Of a DNA stretch of 22,227 bases, positions 1 to 7,366 are shown one piece after another. The notes below the pieces were generated by a model that saw only the letters and a program-made list of their open reading frames with translations, was not told the origin of the DNA and did no database searches. Made by a program: the position numbers and the translations under genes. Source of the DNA: Bacteroidales bacterium. Its GTDB lineage: Bacteria > Bacteroidota > Bacteroidia > Bacteroidales > Muribaculaceae. Every line of letters starts with the position of its first letter. Position 1 is the stretch's first letter. Where the stretch lies: positions 1 through 22,227 of the forward strand of contig QAMW01000004.1 of assembly GCA_003150235.1 (NCBI GenBank). Direction: 5' to 3'.

Positions 1-943
1 GTTGTGGTTTGATGTAGAATCTATTAACTTTACAACCTCGTGCTCTCTATCCTCTCCGGAAAGCTGGTTGTGGTTTGATGTAGAATCTATTAACTTTACA
101 ACTCGGCCGACGGTCTCAACCTCTGCCGCCCTGTTGTGGTTTGATGTAGAATCTATTAACTTTACAACGCAGTGGGAGAACGTGATATCGTTTTACAAGT
201 TGTGGTTTGATGTAGAATCTATTAACTTTACAACTGCGGGTTGCCCTGCGCGTCCTCGCTGTAGGTTGTGGTTTGATGTAGAATCTATTAACTTTACAAC
301 GCCCGGCTAACTATGGGAATAGCGGCAACTGTTGTGGTTTGATGTAGAATCTATTAACTTTACAACCCAATTTAAAACATCCAACTCATTAGAATGTTGT
401 GGTTTGATGTAGAATCTATTAACTTTACAACATGGACTCGCTTCTTATCTCCGTGCGTCTAGTTGTGGTTTGATGTAGAATCTATTAACTTTACAACTGT
501 GCCACCCATTCATAAAAGCACTCCATAGTTGTGGTTTGATGTAGAATCTATTAACTTTACAACCACAATGAATATTACTGTCCTCAAAGACGGTTGTGGT
601 TTGATGTAGAATCTATTAACTTTACAACACGAGGCAGTAGCGGCGGAGCAGAAAGCGGTTGTGGTTTGATGTAGAATCTATTAACTTTACAACACACTCG
701 GCAATAAGTGTATCAGCCATAAGTTGTGGTTTGATGTAGAATCTATTAACTTTACAACGACCATGATTTTGCTGAAGTTCCATTATTGTTGTGGTTTGAT
801 GTAGAATCTATTAACTTTACAACAAATTGTGCCCGCTGCAATAGTTGAAATTGGTTGTGGTTTGATGTAGAATCTATTAACTTTACAACAACGTCCTTGG
901 TACGAGTATCTTTCTTGTGTTGTGGTTTGATGTAGAATCTATT
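1..943 (+). CRISPR. CRISPR array, 14 intact 36-nt repeats plus one degenerate terminal repeat
   Basis: Intact identical repeats start at 1, 67, 133, 199, 265, 331, 396, 462, 528, 593, 658, 723, 788 and 854; a partial repeat starts at 919. The repeat begins GTTGTGGTTTGATG and ends AACTTTACAAC, so GTTGT and ACAAC can pair, and TAGAATCTA forms a small internal dyad. The 14 spacers are all different, 29 or 30 nt. The window opens exactly at a repeat, so the array probably continues to the left, where cas genes would be sought; none is here. The degenerate end at 943 suggests this is the leader-distal side. A repeat starting GTTGTGGTTTG with 30-nt spacers fits Bacteroidetes type II-C (Cas9) arrays. 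Type VI-B (Cas13b) arrays also have 36-nt GTTG...CAAC repeats and 30-nt spacers, so the subtype is not settled. No anti-repeat (tracrRNA) was seen downstream. Confidence 0.98.
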
Positions 944-958
944 GGTTGTGAGTAGATG
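919..958 (+). repeat. Degenerate terminal CRISPR repeat with a second partial repeat start
   Basis: Positions 919-943 match the first 25 nt of the repeat perfectly, then the match stops. Directly after, 945-958 reads GTTGTGAGTAGATG, which matches 11 of the first 14 bases of the repeat. This looks like a decayed or rearranged array end and marks the leader-distal boundary. Confidence 0.8.
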
Positions 959-1001
959 CAATTTGTTGAATCGGCTCTGATGGCAATTGCTCGATTTTTA
1001 G

Positions 1002-1031
1002 TATTTTTGCACTCACGCTGACTTAGTCGGC
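1002..1031 (+). promoter_or_regulatory. Bacteroidetes-type -7 box and downstream dyad before the rhodanese operon
   Basis: TATTTTTG at 1002-1009 fits the TAnnTTTG -7 consensus of Bacteroidetes sigma-ABfr promoters. No clear TTTG stands 19-21 bp upstream. Just past the predicted start of transcription, 1017-1031 (GCTGACTTAGTCGGC) is an imperfect palindrome that could be an operator; that role is inference. Confidence 0.45.
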
Positions 1032-1065
1032 TAAAAACATTGGTGTAGTGAAAAATTTTACTGAC

Positions 1066-1476
1066 ATGTTGCGAAAAACCAGGCGCACAATATTTTTGAT
1101 TGTAATGACTATGTGTATCATGCATGCCGCAGGCTGCAACAGTAACGAAAAAGTCATTTCTGTTTCAGCATCTGAATTTGAGAAAGAAATCAATGTCGGC
1201 TCCGTACAATTAGTTGACGTCCGCACACCGGAGGAGTTTGCCGACGGACATATCGCAGGAGCCTTAAATATCAATGTAAAGTCTGATGATTTCCGACAGA
1301 AGGCTGAGAAAGCGCTGTCGAAAGACTCTGTCGTGCTCGTCTACTGCCGCAGTGGCAGGCGTTCGCTGGATGCAGCGAAGATTCTGACCGAACTCGGATA
1401 CAAGGTGATAAATCTCAAAGGTGGAATCATTGAATGGAGTGAAGCCGGACTTCCGGTAGACGATGGACAAAATTGA
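1066..1476 (+). CDS. Rhodanese-like domain lipoprotein
   Basis: This is a single-domain rhodanese of about 136 residues behind a lipoprotein signal. From ATG 1066 the protein starts MLRKTRRTIFLIVMTM and reaches a lipobox HAAGC, so it should be anchored by lipid at the inner face of an envelope membrane. The rhodanese fold shows VDVRTPEEFADGHIAGA and the active-site loop CRSGRRS with the nucleophilic cysteine at residue 94. Rhodaneses carry sulfane sulfur as a cysteine persulfide; the natural acceptor here cannot be told. A GTG at 1048 would add six residues before this start; ATG 1066 leaves a more normal signal peptide. The end overlaps the next gene by 14 bp, so the two are probably translated together. 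Confidence 0.9.
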   Translation: MLRKTRRTIFLIVMTMCIMHAAGCNSNEKVISVSASEFEKEINVGSVQLVDVRTPEEFADGHIAGALNINVKSDDFRQKAEKALSKDSVVLVYCRSGRRSLDAAKILTELGYKVINLKGGIIEWSEAGLPVDDGQN

Positions 1477-1768
1477 GCTGGAGAAACAGGTGGTCGCTCA
1501 GATGATTGCTATATATTGCCATCGCCATCATCATGCCGACAGACAGGAGCTGTGCGATGACTGCCGCGCATTGGTGAGTTATGCGCATCAGCGGCTCGAC
1601 CATTGCCCGAAAGGTGAGCATAAGACAAGTTGCCGGAAGTGTGAGATACATTGTTATGCACCGGAGAAGCGCAGTCGCATACGTGAAGTGATGAAGTATG
1701 TAGGTCCGCGCATGATATTCATTCATCCCCGGTCAGCCATACGGCATCTGATTTCGGAACTGACTTGA
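1463..1768 (+). CDS. YgbA-family protein (nitrous oxide-stimulated promoter family)
   Basis: A 101-residue, cysteine- and histidine-rich cytoplasmic protein with no signal or membrane segment. Cysteines lie at 19, 31, 34, 48, 57, 60 and 64, including C31-x2-C34 and C57-x2-C60-x3-C64, with a CHRHHH stretch at 19-24. This pattern and the conserved C-terminal stretch (REVMKYVGPRMIFIHP) match the YgbA family, whose E. coli member is under NsrR control and is linked to recovery from nitrosative stress. The cysteines suggest metal or Fe-S binding, which is inference. It overlaps the rhodanese gene by 14 bp, which hints at a shared role in sulfur, cysteine or nitric-oxide damage repair. Confidence 0.85.
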   Translation: MDKIELEKQVVAQMIAIYCHRHHHADRQELCDDCRALVSYAHQRLDHCPKGEHKTSCRKCEIHCYAPEKRSRIREVMKYVGPRMIFIHPRSAIRHLISELT

Positions 1769-1808
1769 ATTCATTGTTACGAGAATTTCCCGGGTTCCCG
1801 ATTTTTTG

Positions 1809-1816
1809 TATATTTG
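1809..1816 (+). promoter_or_regulatory. -7 box for the exported decarboxylase gene
   Basis: TATATTTG matches TAnnTTTG exactly and is followed by CG. The -33 region is weak (TTTCC at 1786-1790). Transcription would start near 1823, only about 10 nt before ATG 1833 but about 43 nt before ATG 1866, which favours the later start. Confidence 0.55.
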
Positions 1817-1865
1817 CGTGTAAGATTGCATAATGCAAGTATTAGAATCCAAATTACTGATAATT

Positions 1866-3095
1866 ATGAAAACGATAACCTTCTCTCTTATAGCCATGAT
1901 GTGCTGGGTTGGAGTGTCAGCCTGGACCAATGTTTCTTCAGGATTTCAGGAACTTGACGAATGGACTGAGCAGTGTCTGACCGATAGACCGTATGCTCTG
2001 GGTTACCCTGGCAATTATGACGGCAACCTCGATGGATTTTATAAATGGTACACGGCGAATAATCTGGGGAATGTGTTGATTAACAACGCCGGTGACCCCT
2101 TTGAAAAGAGCGGCGCACTGTCGTCGGCGAAATTTGAGCGCGATGTGATAGAGTTTTTTGCCCCTCTTTATGGCTTCGACACAAGCGATCTTTGGGGAAT
2201 AGTGACAATGAGCGGAACCGATGGTAATAACCACGGCATATATTTCGGGGTGAACTATCTGAAGGGGAAGACCGGGAAAATGCCTGTCGTTTATGTCTCC
2301 GACGAGGCTCATTACAGCAACTACCGCCTTTGCGATGTCCAGAATCTTGATGTAAGGCTTGTAAAGAGCAACGACATGGGTCAAATGGTGCCTGAAGAAC
2401 TCGAAAAATCGCTCGACCCCACGCGCCCTGCGCTCATCATCTATGCCATGGGGTCTACCTTCAAAGGAGCGATTGATGACCAGAAGGCTCTCCAGGAGGT
2501 ATTGGACCGTCATCCCGAAATACCGGTATATCGGCATGTCGATGCGGCTCTTTTCGGCGGATACCTGCCATTTACCGAATATCGCGATCTGGTAAGCCGC
2601 AAAGTGATGGAGTTTGAATCGATTTCCATTAGCGGCCATAAGTTTTTCGGCATTGACAGCCCCTGCGGACTGTTTATTACCACCAGGAATATCTATGATA
2701 ATCAGAATCCCTTTGACGTACCCTACTTGAATGCCAATATGCGGATGATTAGCTGCTCGCGTTCCGGCACTGACCCGCTTAAATTCTGGTGGCTGACAAA
2801 GACCATCGGCGTCGACGGTTGGACGGATCAGGCTCGGAGGATGATGGACAATACAAAATATCTCATGTCGGAACTCCGGCGTATTGACTGGGATTGCTGG
2901 AACAACACTTACAGCAATACTGTGTTTTTCCGACGCCCGTCAGACGAGATTGTTGTCAAATATAATCTCGCCAATAGTTTTGACGATCGCTTCGGTGGGA
3001 ATCTGTCGCATGTTGTAGTAATGCAACATGTCACACGGGAAATGATAGATCTATTTATCTCAGATCTGGAAAAAAACGAAAGCGCTTCGCGATGA
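1866..3095 (+). CDS. PLP-dependent decarboxylase, histidine-decarboxylase-like, with signal peptide
   Basis: A group II PLP-dependent decarboxylase of about 409 residues. Visible landmarks are TMSGTDGNNHGIYFG (PLP phosphate region), DEAHYSNYR with the PLP-stacking His149, HVDAALFGGYLPF with the PLP-nitrogen Asp, and SISGHKFFG with the Schiff-base Lys259. Line-up from memory is closest to the bacterial PLP histidine decarboxylases of Morganella and Klebsiella (YxxHxDAA, SGHK, SPxPCG); histidine as substrate is therefore likely but not shown, and another amino acid is possible. From ATG 1866 the protein starts with a hydrophobic segment MKTITFSLIAMMCWVGVSA and a plausible cleavage after VSA, so it may be exported; related decarboxylases are cytoplasmic. 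An ATG at 1833 adds 11 residues but sits too close to the promoter box. No amino acid/amine antiporter gene is next to it. Confidence 0.88.
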   Translation: MKTITFSLIAMMCWVGVSAWTNVSSGFQELDEWTEQCLTDRPYALGYPGNYDGNLDGFYKWYTANNLGNVLINNAGDPFEKSGALSSAKFERDVIEFFAPLYGFDTSDLWGIVTMSGTDGNNHGIYFGVNYLKGKTGKMPVVYVSDEAHYSNYRLCDVQNLDVRLVKSNDMGQMVPEELEKSLDPTRPALIIYAMGSTFKGAIDDQKALQEVLDRHPEIPVYRHVDAALFGGYLPFTEYRDLVSRKVMEFESISISGHKFFGIDSPCGLFITTRNIYDNQNPFDVPYLNANMRMISCSRSGTDPLKFWWLTKTIGVDGWTDQARRMMDNTKYLMSELRRIDWDCWNNTYSNTVFFRRPSDEIVVKYNLANSFDDRFGGNLSHVVVMQHVTREMIDLFISDLEKNESASR

Positions 3096-3145
3096 CGCCA
3101 CCGGGTTCTCATCCCGTCGTTCTTGAGTAATCGGGACTGTCGGGA

Positions 3146-4672
3146 TTAGTACTGCAGATAGATGAAGGGGACGATGTCGCTTTGCCGTACCTGAATGATG
3201 ACGAGGAGCACTATGGCGAGGATTATTGCCTGCAGAAGGAGTGGGAGAGCGATGTAGCCGCGTTGGAGGGCGTTACTCCAGCGGTCAGGCATGAAATGGA
3301 GTATATAGGCTGCCGCCATGATGATGACTATAAGAAGATAGCCCTCGACAAATTGCGGGGCGATTTCAGGATGGAAATTGGTGAAAATCTGGGTTAGCAT
3401 ATCCCTGACATTTTCCATTGAGCGTGAACGGAAAAACATCATTCCGAAAGCCATGAGATTGAATGTCAGAAACACATTGGCGGCAACCCGCCACCATTTT
3501 CCCCGGTTCTCTTCCTTGACACGCGGCAATACGCGCCGTGCCGTCTTGTGTGCCACAAGCAGGAAGCCGTTCCACGCGCCCCAGATTATATACATCCACG
3601 ATGCGCCGTGCCACAAGCCGCCTATAAGCATGGTGTTAAACAGATTGGCGTGGTTGCGCGTCTTTGAGCAGCGGTTGCCCCCCATCGGTATGTATAGGTA
3701 GTCGCGAAGCCATGTGGAGAGCGATATATGCCAGCGGCGCCACCATTCCGAGGGATTCTGCGACTTGAACGGGGCGTTGAAATTGTCTTTGAACTGATAG
3801 CCGAGCAACAGTGCTATGCCGATAGCCATATCGGAATAACCGGAGAAGTCGCAATAGAGCTGCAGCGTGAAGCCATAGGTGGCGATAAGGTTCTCAAAAC
3901 CGGAATACATAAGAGGGTTGTCAAACACCCGGTCGACAAAATTGCCGCTGATATAGTCGGCTACGATTACTTTTTTTATCAGTCCGGCTATTATCAGAAA
4001 CAGTCCCGCGCCGGTCATCGACCGTGTGGCAACGGGATTTGCCTCAATCTGTCCCAGCATATCCTTGGCTCGTACGACGGGTCCCGCGAGGAGAGGCGGG
4101 AAGAAGGTCAGAAAAAATGTGTAATGAAGAAAGTTGGTCGCTGGTCGTATGTCACCACGGTAGATGTCGACTATATAGCTTATCGAGCGGAATGTGAAAA
4201 ACGAAATTCCCGCCGGCAGGATTATGTCAAACGCGTCAAAAGGCTTGTCGGCAAATTCTGCAATCGTGGAAAATATAAGATTCGTGTATTTGAAGTAGAC
4301 AAGCATACCGATATTGATGATGACGTTCAACGCCACGATACACTTGCGCACGACCATGTTTTTAGTCCATCCGAGCCATCGTCCGAGCAGATAGTCACTC
4401 ACACACACTCCCAGCAATATAAAACAGCACTCCGCGCTTGACTTGTAATAGAAATAGAGCGAAAACGCTATGACCATCACTAATTTTGCACCCTGCCATC
4501 TTCTCAATAATCGGTATAGAAGGAGAAAGGCAAGAAACAGCAGCAGAAACAACCCTGTATTGAACAGCAACGGGCTTGCCGGGTCGTAGAGCAGCAACGA
4601 CTTAAGCTTATCCGCGTCAATTATAGGTAATAGTGAACGGAAATTTTCTATGTCAAATGTCGGCAGCTTCAT
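3146..4672 (-). CDS. MBOAT family membrane-bound O-acyltransferase (AlgI/PatA/DltB-like)
   Basis: A 508-residue polytopic membrane protein of the MBOAT family, near the usual length for AlgI/PatA-type members. The family hallmarks are visible: WWRRWHISLSTWLRDYLYIPMGG with His315, then GGLWHGASWMYIIWGAWNG with the conserved catalytic His355. Several hydrophobic helices lie at about 38-80, 85-130, 150-175, 220-250 and near the C-terminus. Members of this group move acyl (usually acetyl) groups across the inner membrane to partner SGNH enzymes that place them on exported glycans. It is the last gene of a five-gene minus-strand run; its ATG overlaps the stop of the SGNH gene upstream by 4 bp, fitting a matched pair. 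The glycan substrate cannot be told. Confidence 0.93.
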   Translation of the reverse strand: MKLPTFDIENFRSLLPIIDADKLKSLLLYDPASPLLFNTGLFLLLFLAFLLLYRLLRRWQGAKLVMVIAFSLYFYYKSSAECCFILLGVCVSDYLLGRWLGWTKNMVVRKCIVALNVIINIGMLVYFKYTNLIFSTIAEFADKPFDAFDIILPAGISFFTFRSISYIVDIYRGDIRPATNFLHYTFFLTFFPPLLAGPVVRAKDMLGQIEANPVATRSMTGAGLFLIIAGLIKKVIVADYISGNFVDRVFDNPLMYSGFENLIATYGFTLQLYCDFSGYSDMAIGIALLLGYQFKDNFNAPFKSQNPSEWWRRWHISLSTWLRDYLYIPMGGNRCSKTRNHANLFNTMLIGGLWHGASWMYIIWGAWNGFLLVAHKTARRVLPRVKEENRGKWWRVAANVFLTFNLMAFGMMFFRSRSMENVRDMLTQIFTNFHPEIAPQFVEGYLLIVIIMAAAYILHFMPDRWSNALQRGYIALPLLLQAIILAIVLLVIIQVRQSDIVPFIYLQY

Positions 4673-5943
4673 CTGAGTGAATTTTTTAAAGCGTCGTAAA
4701 ACAGTGCGCCGTGTAGACGGTATCCCTTATAAGAATGGTGTATGCGGTCTTTCGCCATAAGCCCCTCATTGACCCATTGACGTGACGCCCCCGTGCCTCC
4801 GGCTATCTCATACCAGTCATATACCGGGATTCCGTGTTCATCACCATATCGGGCGATGATATTGCGCACGGTAAGTATTCGTTCATTTACCGTGTAGGTT
4901 CGCCGGGAACGCCTTTTCCCCTTTCTGCGCACACGAGTGCTTTTCTGACACTCCATAGGTGTGGTCAGCAATATGTCGCTTGCCGGATATGATTGGCGTA
5001 TGTTTGTGACAAAGGTGTCGATACTGCGGTATATCTCATCGTCGGTCTGCTTGCCGAATGCTTCATTGGCTCCGAGACTTACGATTATAAGGTCGGGATT
5101 TATGTCGCCCATTTTCCGGGCGGCGGGAAGCATATTGTAGCAGTGGTACGTAGCGCCGTTGTTGCCGATGGCATGATAAAGCACACCGCTGCTTTTGCCG
5201 TTGGAAAGGACGATTCCGCTGATTGAAGTGCCGCAGCCGGTGGTTAAAGCAAGTGAGACCTCGGTCAACAGTTGCGGCAATGTCACTGTGGTCACCGAAT
5301 CGGTGTAAGTCGCCGAGAACGCTATCGGGCTATCCTGTGAACTTACCGAGTCGATGAGCAGTGTCCCGCTATGATATATCTTTAAGCTGTTAAACGGGTC
5401 GGCATTGCCTGTGCGCGACAGTGTGGCTATGGTGAGACTTGTGCTGTCACACACCGGTGATATCCCGACTCCCGTAAATCCCGGTGCAGCATTTTCATTC
5501 TGCTTCAAAAGTTTGGATCCATGCCATTTCGATGTACTTTTTATTATGTAATCGCGAGGCTCGTTGGTGCCTGCAAGTTTCAACGGTACAATCAACCCTC
5601 TTCCCGCGTTACCATATTCCGCTTGCATAAGGGCGCGGGTTTTGCCGGTAGAGAAATCAGCCTGGATGTGGGAATCGCCGATATGTACTATTGTCAGGGT
5701 CGCGGAGTCGGTATGTGCCGCTTTGTAGCGGAGATTGCTCCAGTCGGCACCGTTAAGTTCAATCCTGTTCTCATTTTGTTTGATAAACGGAGGGATTACA
5801 TCAAGTTCCTCGTCGGAAAACTCCAGCTGAGGCGTTTCTCTTACCGCGCAGTCAGTAGTGTCGGCTGCCTCTTGTGCCGCGGCAGTGCGGATTGCCGCGA
5901 TACAAAGTATGGATGCTATTATATTTTTAATTTTCAATCGCAT
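4669..5943 (-). CDS. Periplasmic SGNH/GDSL-type hydrolase or O-acetyltransferase
   Basis: A 424-residue exported protein. The N-terminus MRLKIKNIIASILCIAAIRTAAA followed by QE is a standard signal peptide. SGNH blocks are in order: HIGDSHIQADF with the nucleophile Ser91, GNNGATY for block II, SLGANEAFG for block III (Asn), and DRIHHSYKGY with the Asp399/His402 pair. A region of about 100 residues between blocks I and II is longer than in small GDSL esterases and may be a carbohydrate-binding insert. A basic patch (RVRRKGKRRSRR) near residue 330 is unusual. Next to an MBOAT protein, transferring an acetyl group to a periplasmic or surface glycan is more likely than plain esterase action; that is inference. 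It overlaps the previous gene by 17 bp and the next by 4 bp. Confidence 0.88.
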   Translation of the reverse strand: MRLKIKNIIASILCIAAIRTAAAQEAADTTDCAVRETPQLEFSDEELDVIPPFIKQNENRIELNGADWSNLRYKAAHTDSATLTIVHIGDSHIQADFSTGKTRALMQAEYGNAGRGLIVPLKLAGTNEPRDYIIKSTSKWHGSKLLKQNENAAPGFTGVGISPVCDSTSLTIATLSRTGNADPFNSLKIYHSGTLLIDSVSSQDSPIAFSATYTDSVTTVTLPQLLTEVSLALTTGCGTSISGIVLSNGKSSGVLYHAIGNNGATYHCYNMLPAARKMGDINPDLIIVSLGANEAFGKQTDDEIYRSIDTFVTNIRQSYPASDILLTTPMECQKSTRVRRKGKRRSRRTYTVNERILTVRNIIARYGDEHGIPVYDWYEIAGGTGASRQWVNEGLMAKDRIHHSYKGYRLHGALFYDALKNSLR

Positions 5944-7366
5944 TTACAAATGATTTTACAAATTCTTCGGCAAGCCGTGCGCCGCCTGCGTGTGAGAGAT
6001 GCACGTAATCTTTGTTGGCAAGCGGAGGCTGTGCCGATGCCCACTTTATTATGGCACCCTCGCCACCCATAGCCTCCCGGGTATCCCAGAACACGCATCC
6101 TGCAGTTCGCGCTGCCGTGCGCTGTGCGTTGACCATCGCTGCGGTCACTGCCATTGACTTGACTTCGGAGCCTGTCTTTTGTCCGCGGTCACCGACTCCC
6201 ATCATAACTATGTCGGCATTTGGGTAGCATTGCCGTATATGATTGATCACTTTGACCATCAGGCGCGAATAAGCCGAGTAGTCGCGCTGTGATGCCGACA
6301 TGGCGTTTATTCCGAATTCAAGGATAATAAGGTCATAGTCGATGTAGCGGCGCATTTCCCCGCTCAATTTCTCATTGACGCGAGTCAATGTCACCCCGGA
6401 GAAGCCGCGCGACGACATGCAGTCGACCGAGACACCACAGTGCTCGTCGAGCCACACTCCTATAGCCGCTACCGAGGAGTCGCTGAGCGACACGGAGAAT
6501 GAAGGGGCGGCTCCCGATACCTCGATGCATTGAGCCTCCGGTGAGCCTGTTATTTCGTGGGTCTCCCATCCGTCATCCGTACATTTTGTGCGTATGACCG
6601 TGTTCTGGGGGCTGACAAACACGAAACGCGACACTCCCCATGAGCTTAGATTGTGGTATTTGTTGACCCCTTTGTAGGTTGCCGTCGCTGTGGTGGCATC
6701 GGCACTTTTTACCGAATATTGTTCGGTTATTGATATGTAGGCATTCCGTTTTCCCGAAGAACCGGCGTTGAAGACAATCCACCCGCTGCCCGACTGTCTT
6801 ACAGACCGTCTGAAACCCGGAAATTCTGAATACATGTTGACATATCCTACACCTCCGCCGCCATAGCGGTCCTGAAGTTTTTCCCTTACATTCTGCGTGA
6901 ATATGTCGCCTTCGATATAGGAGTCGCCTATCACGGCAATCCGTGCGAGACGGTTGCCGCTCTCGGCAAGCGCCGCCTTGATGCGTGCCAGTCCGTTGCC
7001 GTCGGGCGAATAATCCTCCATCTTTATAATGTCGCCTGACCGCGGGTTTATCGCTTCCGGAAGCGGCTTTTCTTCCTCGATGGAATCCTGCGGCGCTACT
7101 GCCGTCTCCTGAGGTTGGGCGGTGACGGTTTTTGCGCTGTCTTTCTGCTCTTCAATCGCGGCGATCAGTTCCTTGTCGATATGCAGGTTGTCATTGTCGG
7201 CTACGGCTACCGTGGTGTCGCTGACCGGCAATATATCTCCGATAAGGTTGAAGTCGTTGAGCTTGCCTCCGCTTATTCTTGACAGCGGAAGCAGCGATAC
7301 TGACGCCACAATGATTACCGCGATGAAAAGTATCAGGAACGGTTTTCCCTTCGGCTCGTCACTCAT
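5927..7366 (-). CDS. Membrane-anchored SGNH/GDSL-family protein
   Basis: A 479-residue protein with a short cytoplasmic tail (MSDEPKGK), one transmembrane helix at about 9-28, and a low-complexity acidic/proline-rich linker to about 110. The SGNH domain follows: IAVIGDSYIEGD with Ser149, SSRGFSG for block II, LEFGINAMSA for block III, and DYVHLSHAGG with Asp453/His456. Type II anchoring would put the catalytic domain in the periplasm, beside the MBOAT protein. A second SGNH protein in one module resembles the AlgJ/AlgX or PatB-type division of labour, but one-to-one orthology cannot be claimed. It overlaps the isochorismate synthase gene by 8 bp and the next SGNH gene by 17 bp. Confidence 0.87.
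   Translation of the reverse strand: MSDEPKGKPFLILFIAVIIVASVSLLPLSRISGGKLNDFNLIGDILPVSDTTVAVADNDNLHIDKELIAAIEEQKDSAKTVTAQPQETAVAPQDSIEEEKPLPEAINPRSGDIIKMEDYSPDGNGLARIKAALAESGNRLARIAVIGDSYIEGDIFTQNVREKLQDRYGGGGVGYVNMYSEFPGFRRSVRQSGSGWIVFNAGSSGKRNAYISITEQYSVKSADATTATATYKGVNKYHNLSSWGVSRFVFVSPQNTVIRTKCTDDGWETHEITGSPEAQCIEVSGAAPSFSVSLSDSSVAAIGVWLDEHCGVSVDCMSSRGFSGVTLTRVNEKLSGEMRRYIDYDLIILEFGINAMSASQRDYSAYSRLMVKVINHIRQCYPNADIVMMGVGDRGQKTGSEVKSMAVTAAMVNAQRTAARTAGCVFWDTREAMGGEGAIIKWASAQPPLANKDYVHLSHAGGARLAEEFVKSFVNAIEN

Noticed and set aside
1..36. A promoter inside each CRISPR repeat, as in Neisseria type II-C arrays
   Set aside because: The repeat has TTTG and a TAACTTTA stretch, but they are 13 bp apart, too close for the Bacteroidetes 19-21 bp spacing.
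2..310. Open reading frame running through CRISPR repeats and spacers with a repeated WFDVESINFTT motif
   Set aside because: The repeat happens to be free of stops in this frame; the peptide repeat is the CRISPR repeat translated, and the frame breaks in later spacers.
940..1047. A tracrRNA next to the array end
   Set aside because: No stretch complementary to the repeat was found here on either strand.
1938..2639. Long reading frame on the minus strand inside the decarboxylase gene
   Set aside because: It lies wholly opposite a gene with clear catalytic motifs and shows no domain of its own.
3096..3145. Terminator between the convergent decarboxylase and MBOAT genes
   Set aside because: Only a 4-bp stem (CGGG/CCCG) is seen and no T run follows on either strand.
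3728..4441. Long plus-strand reading frame inside the MBOAT gene
   Set aside because: It is antisense to well-conserved MBOAT motifs and has no recognisable domain.
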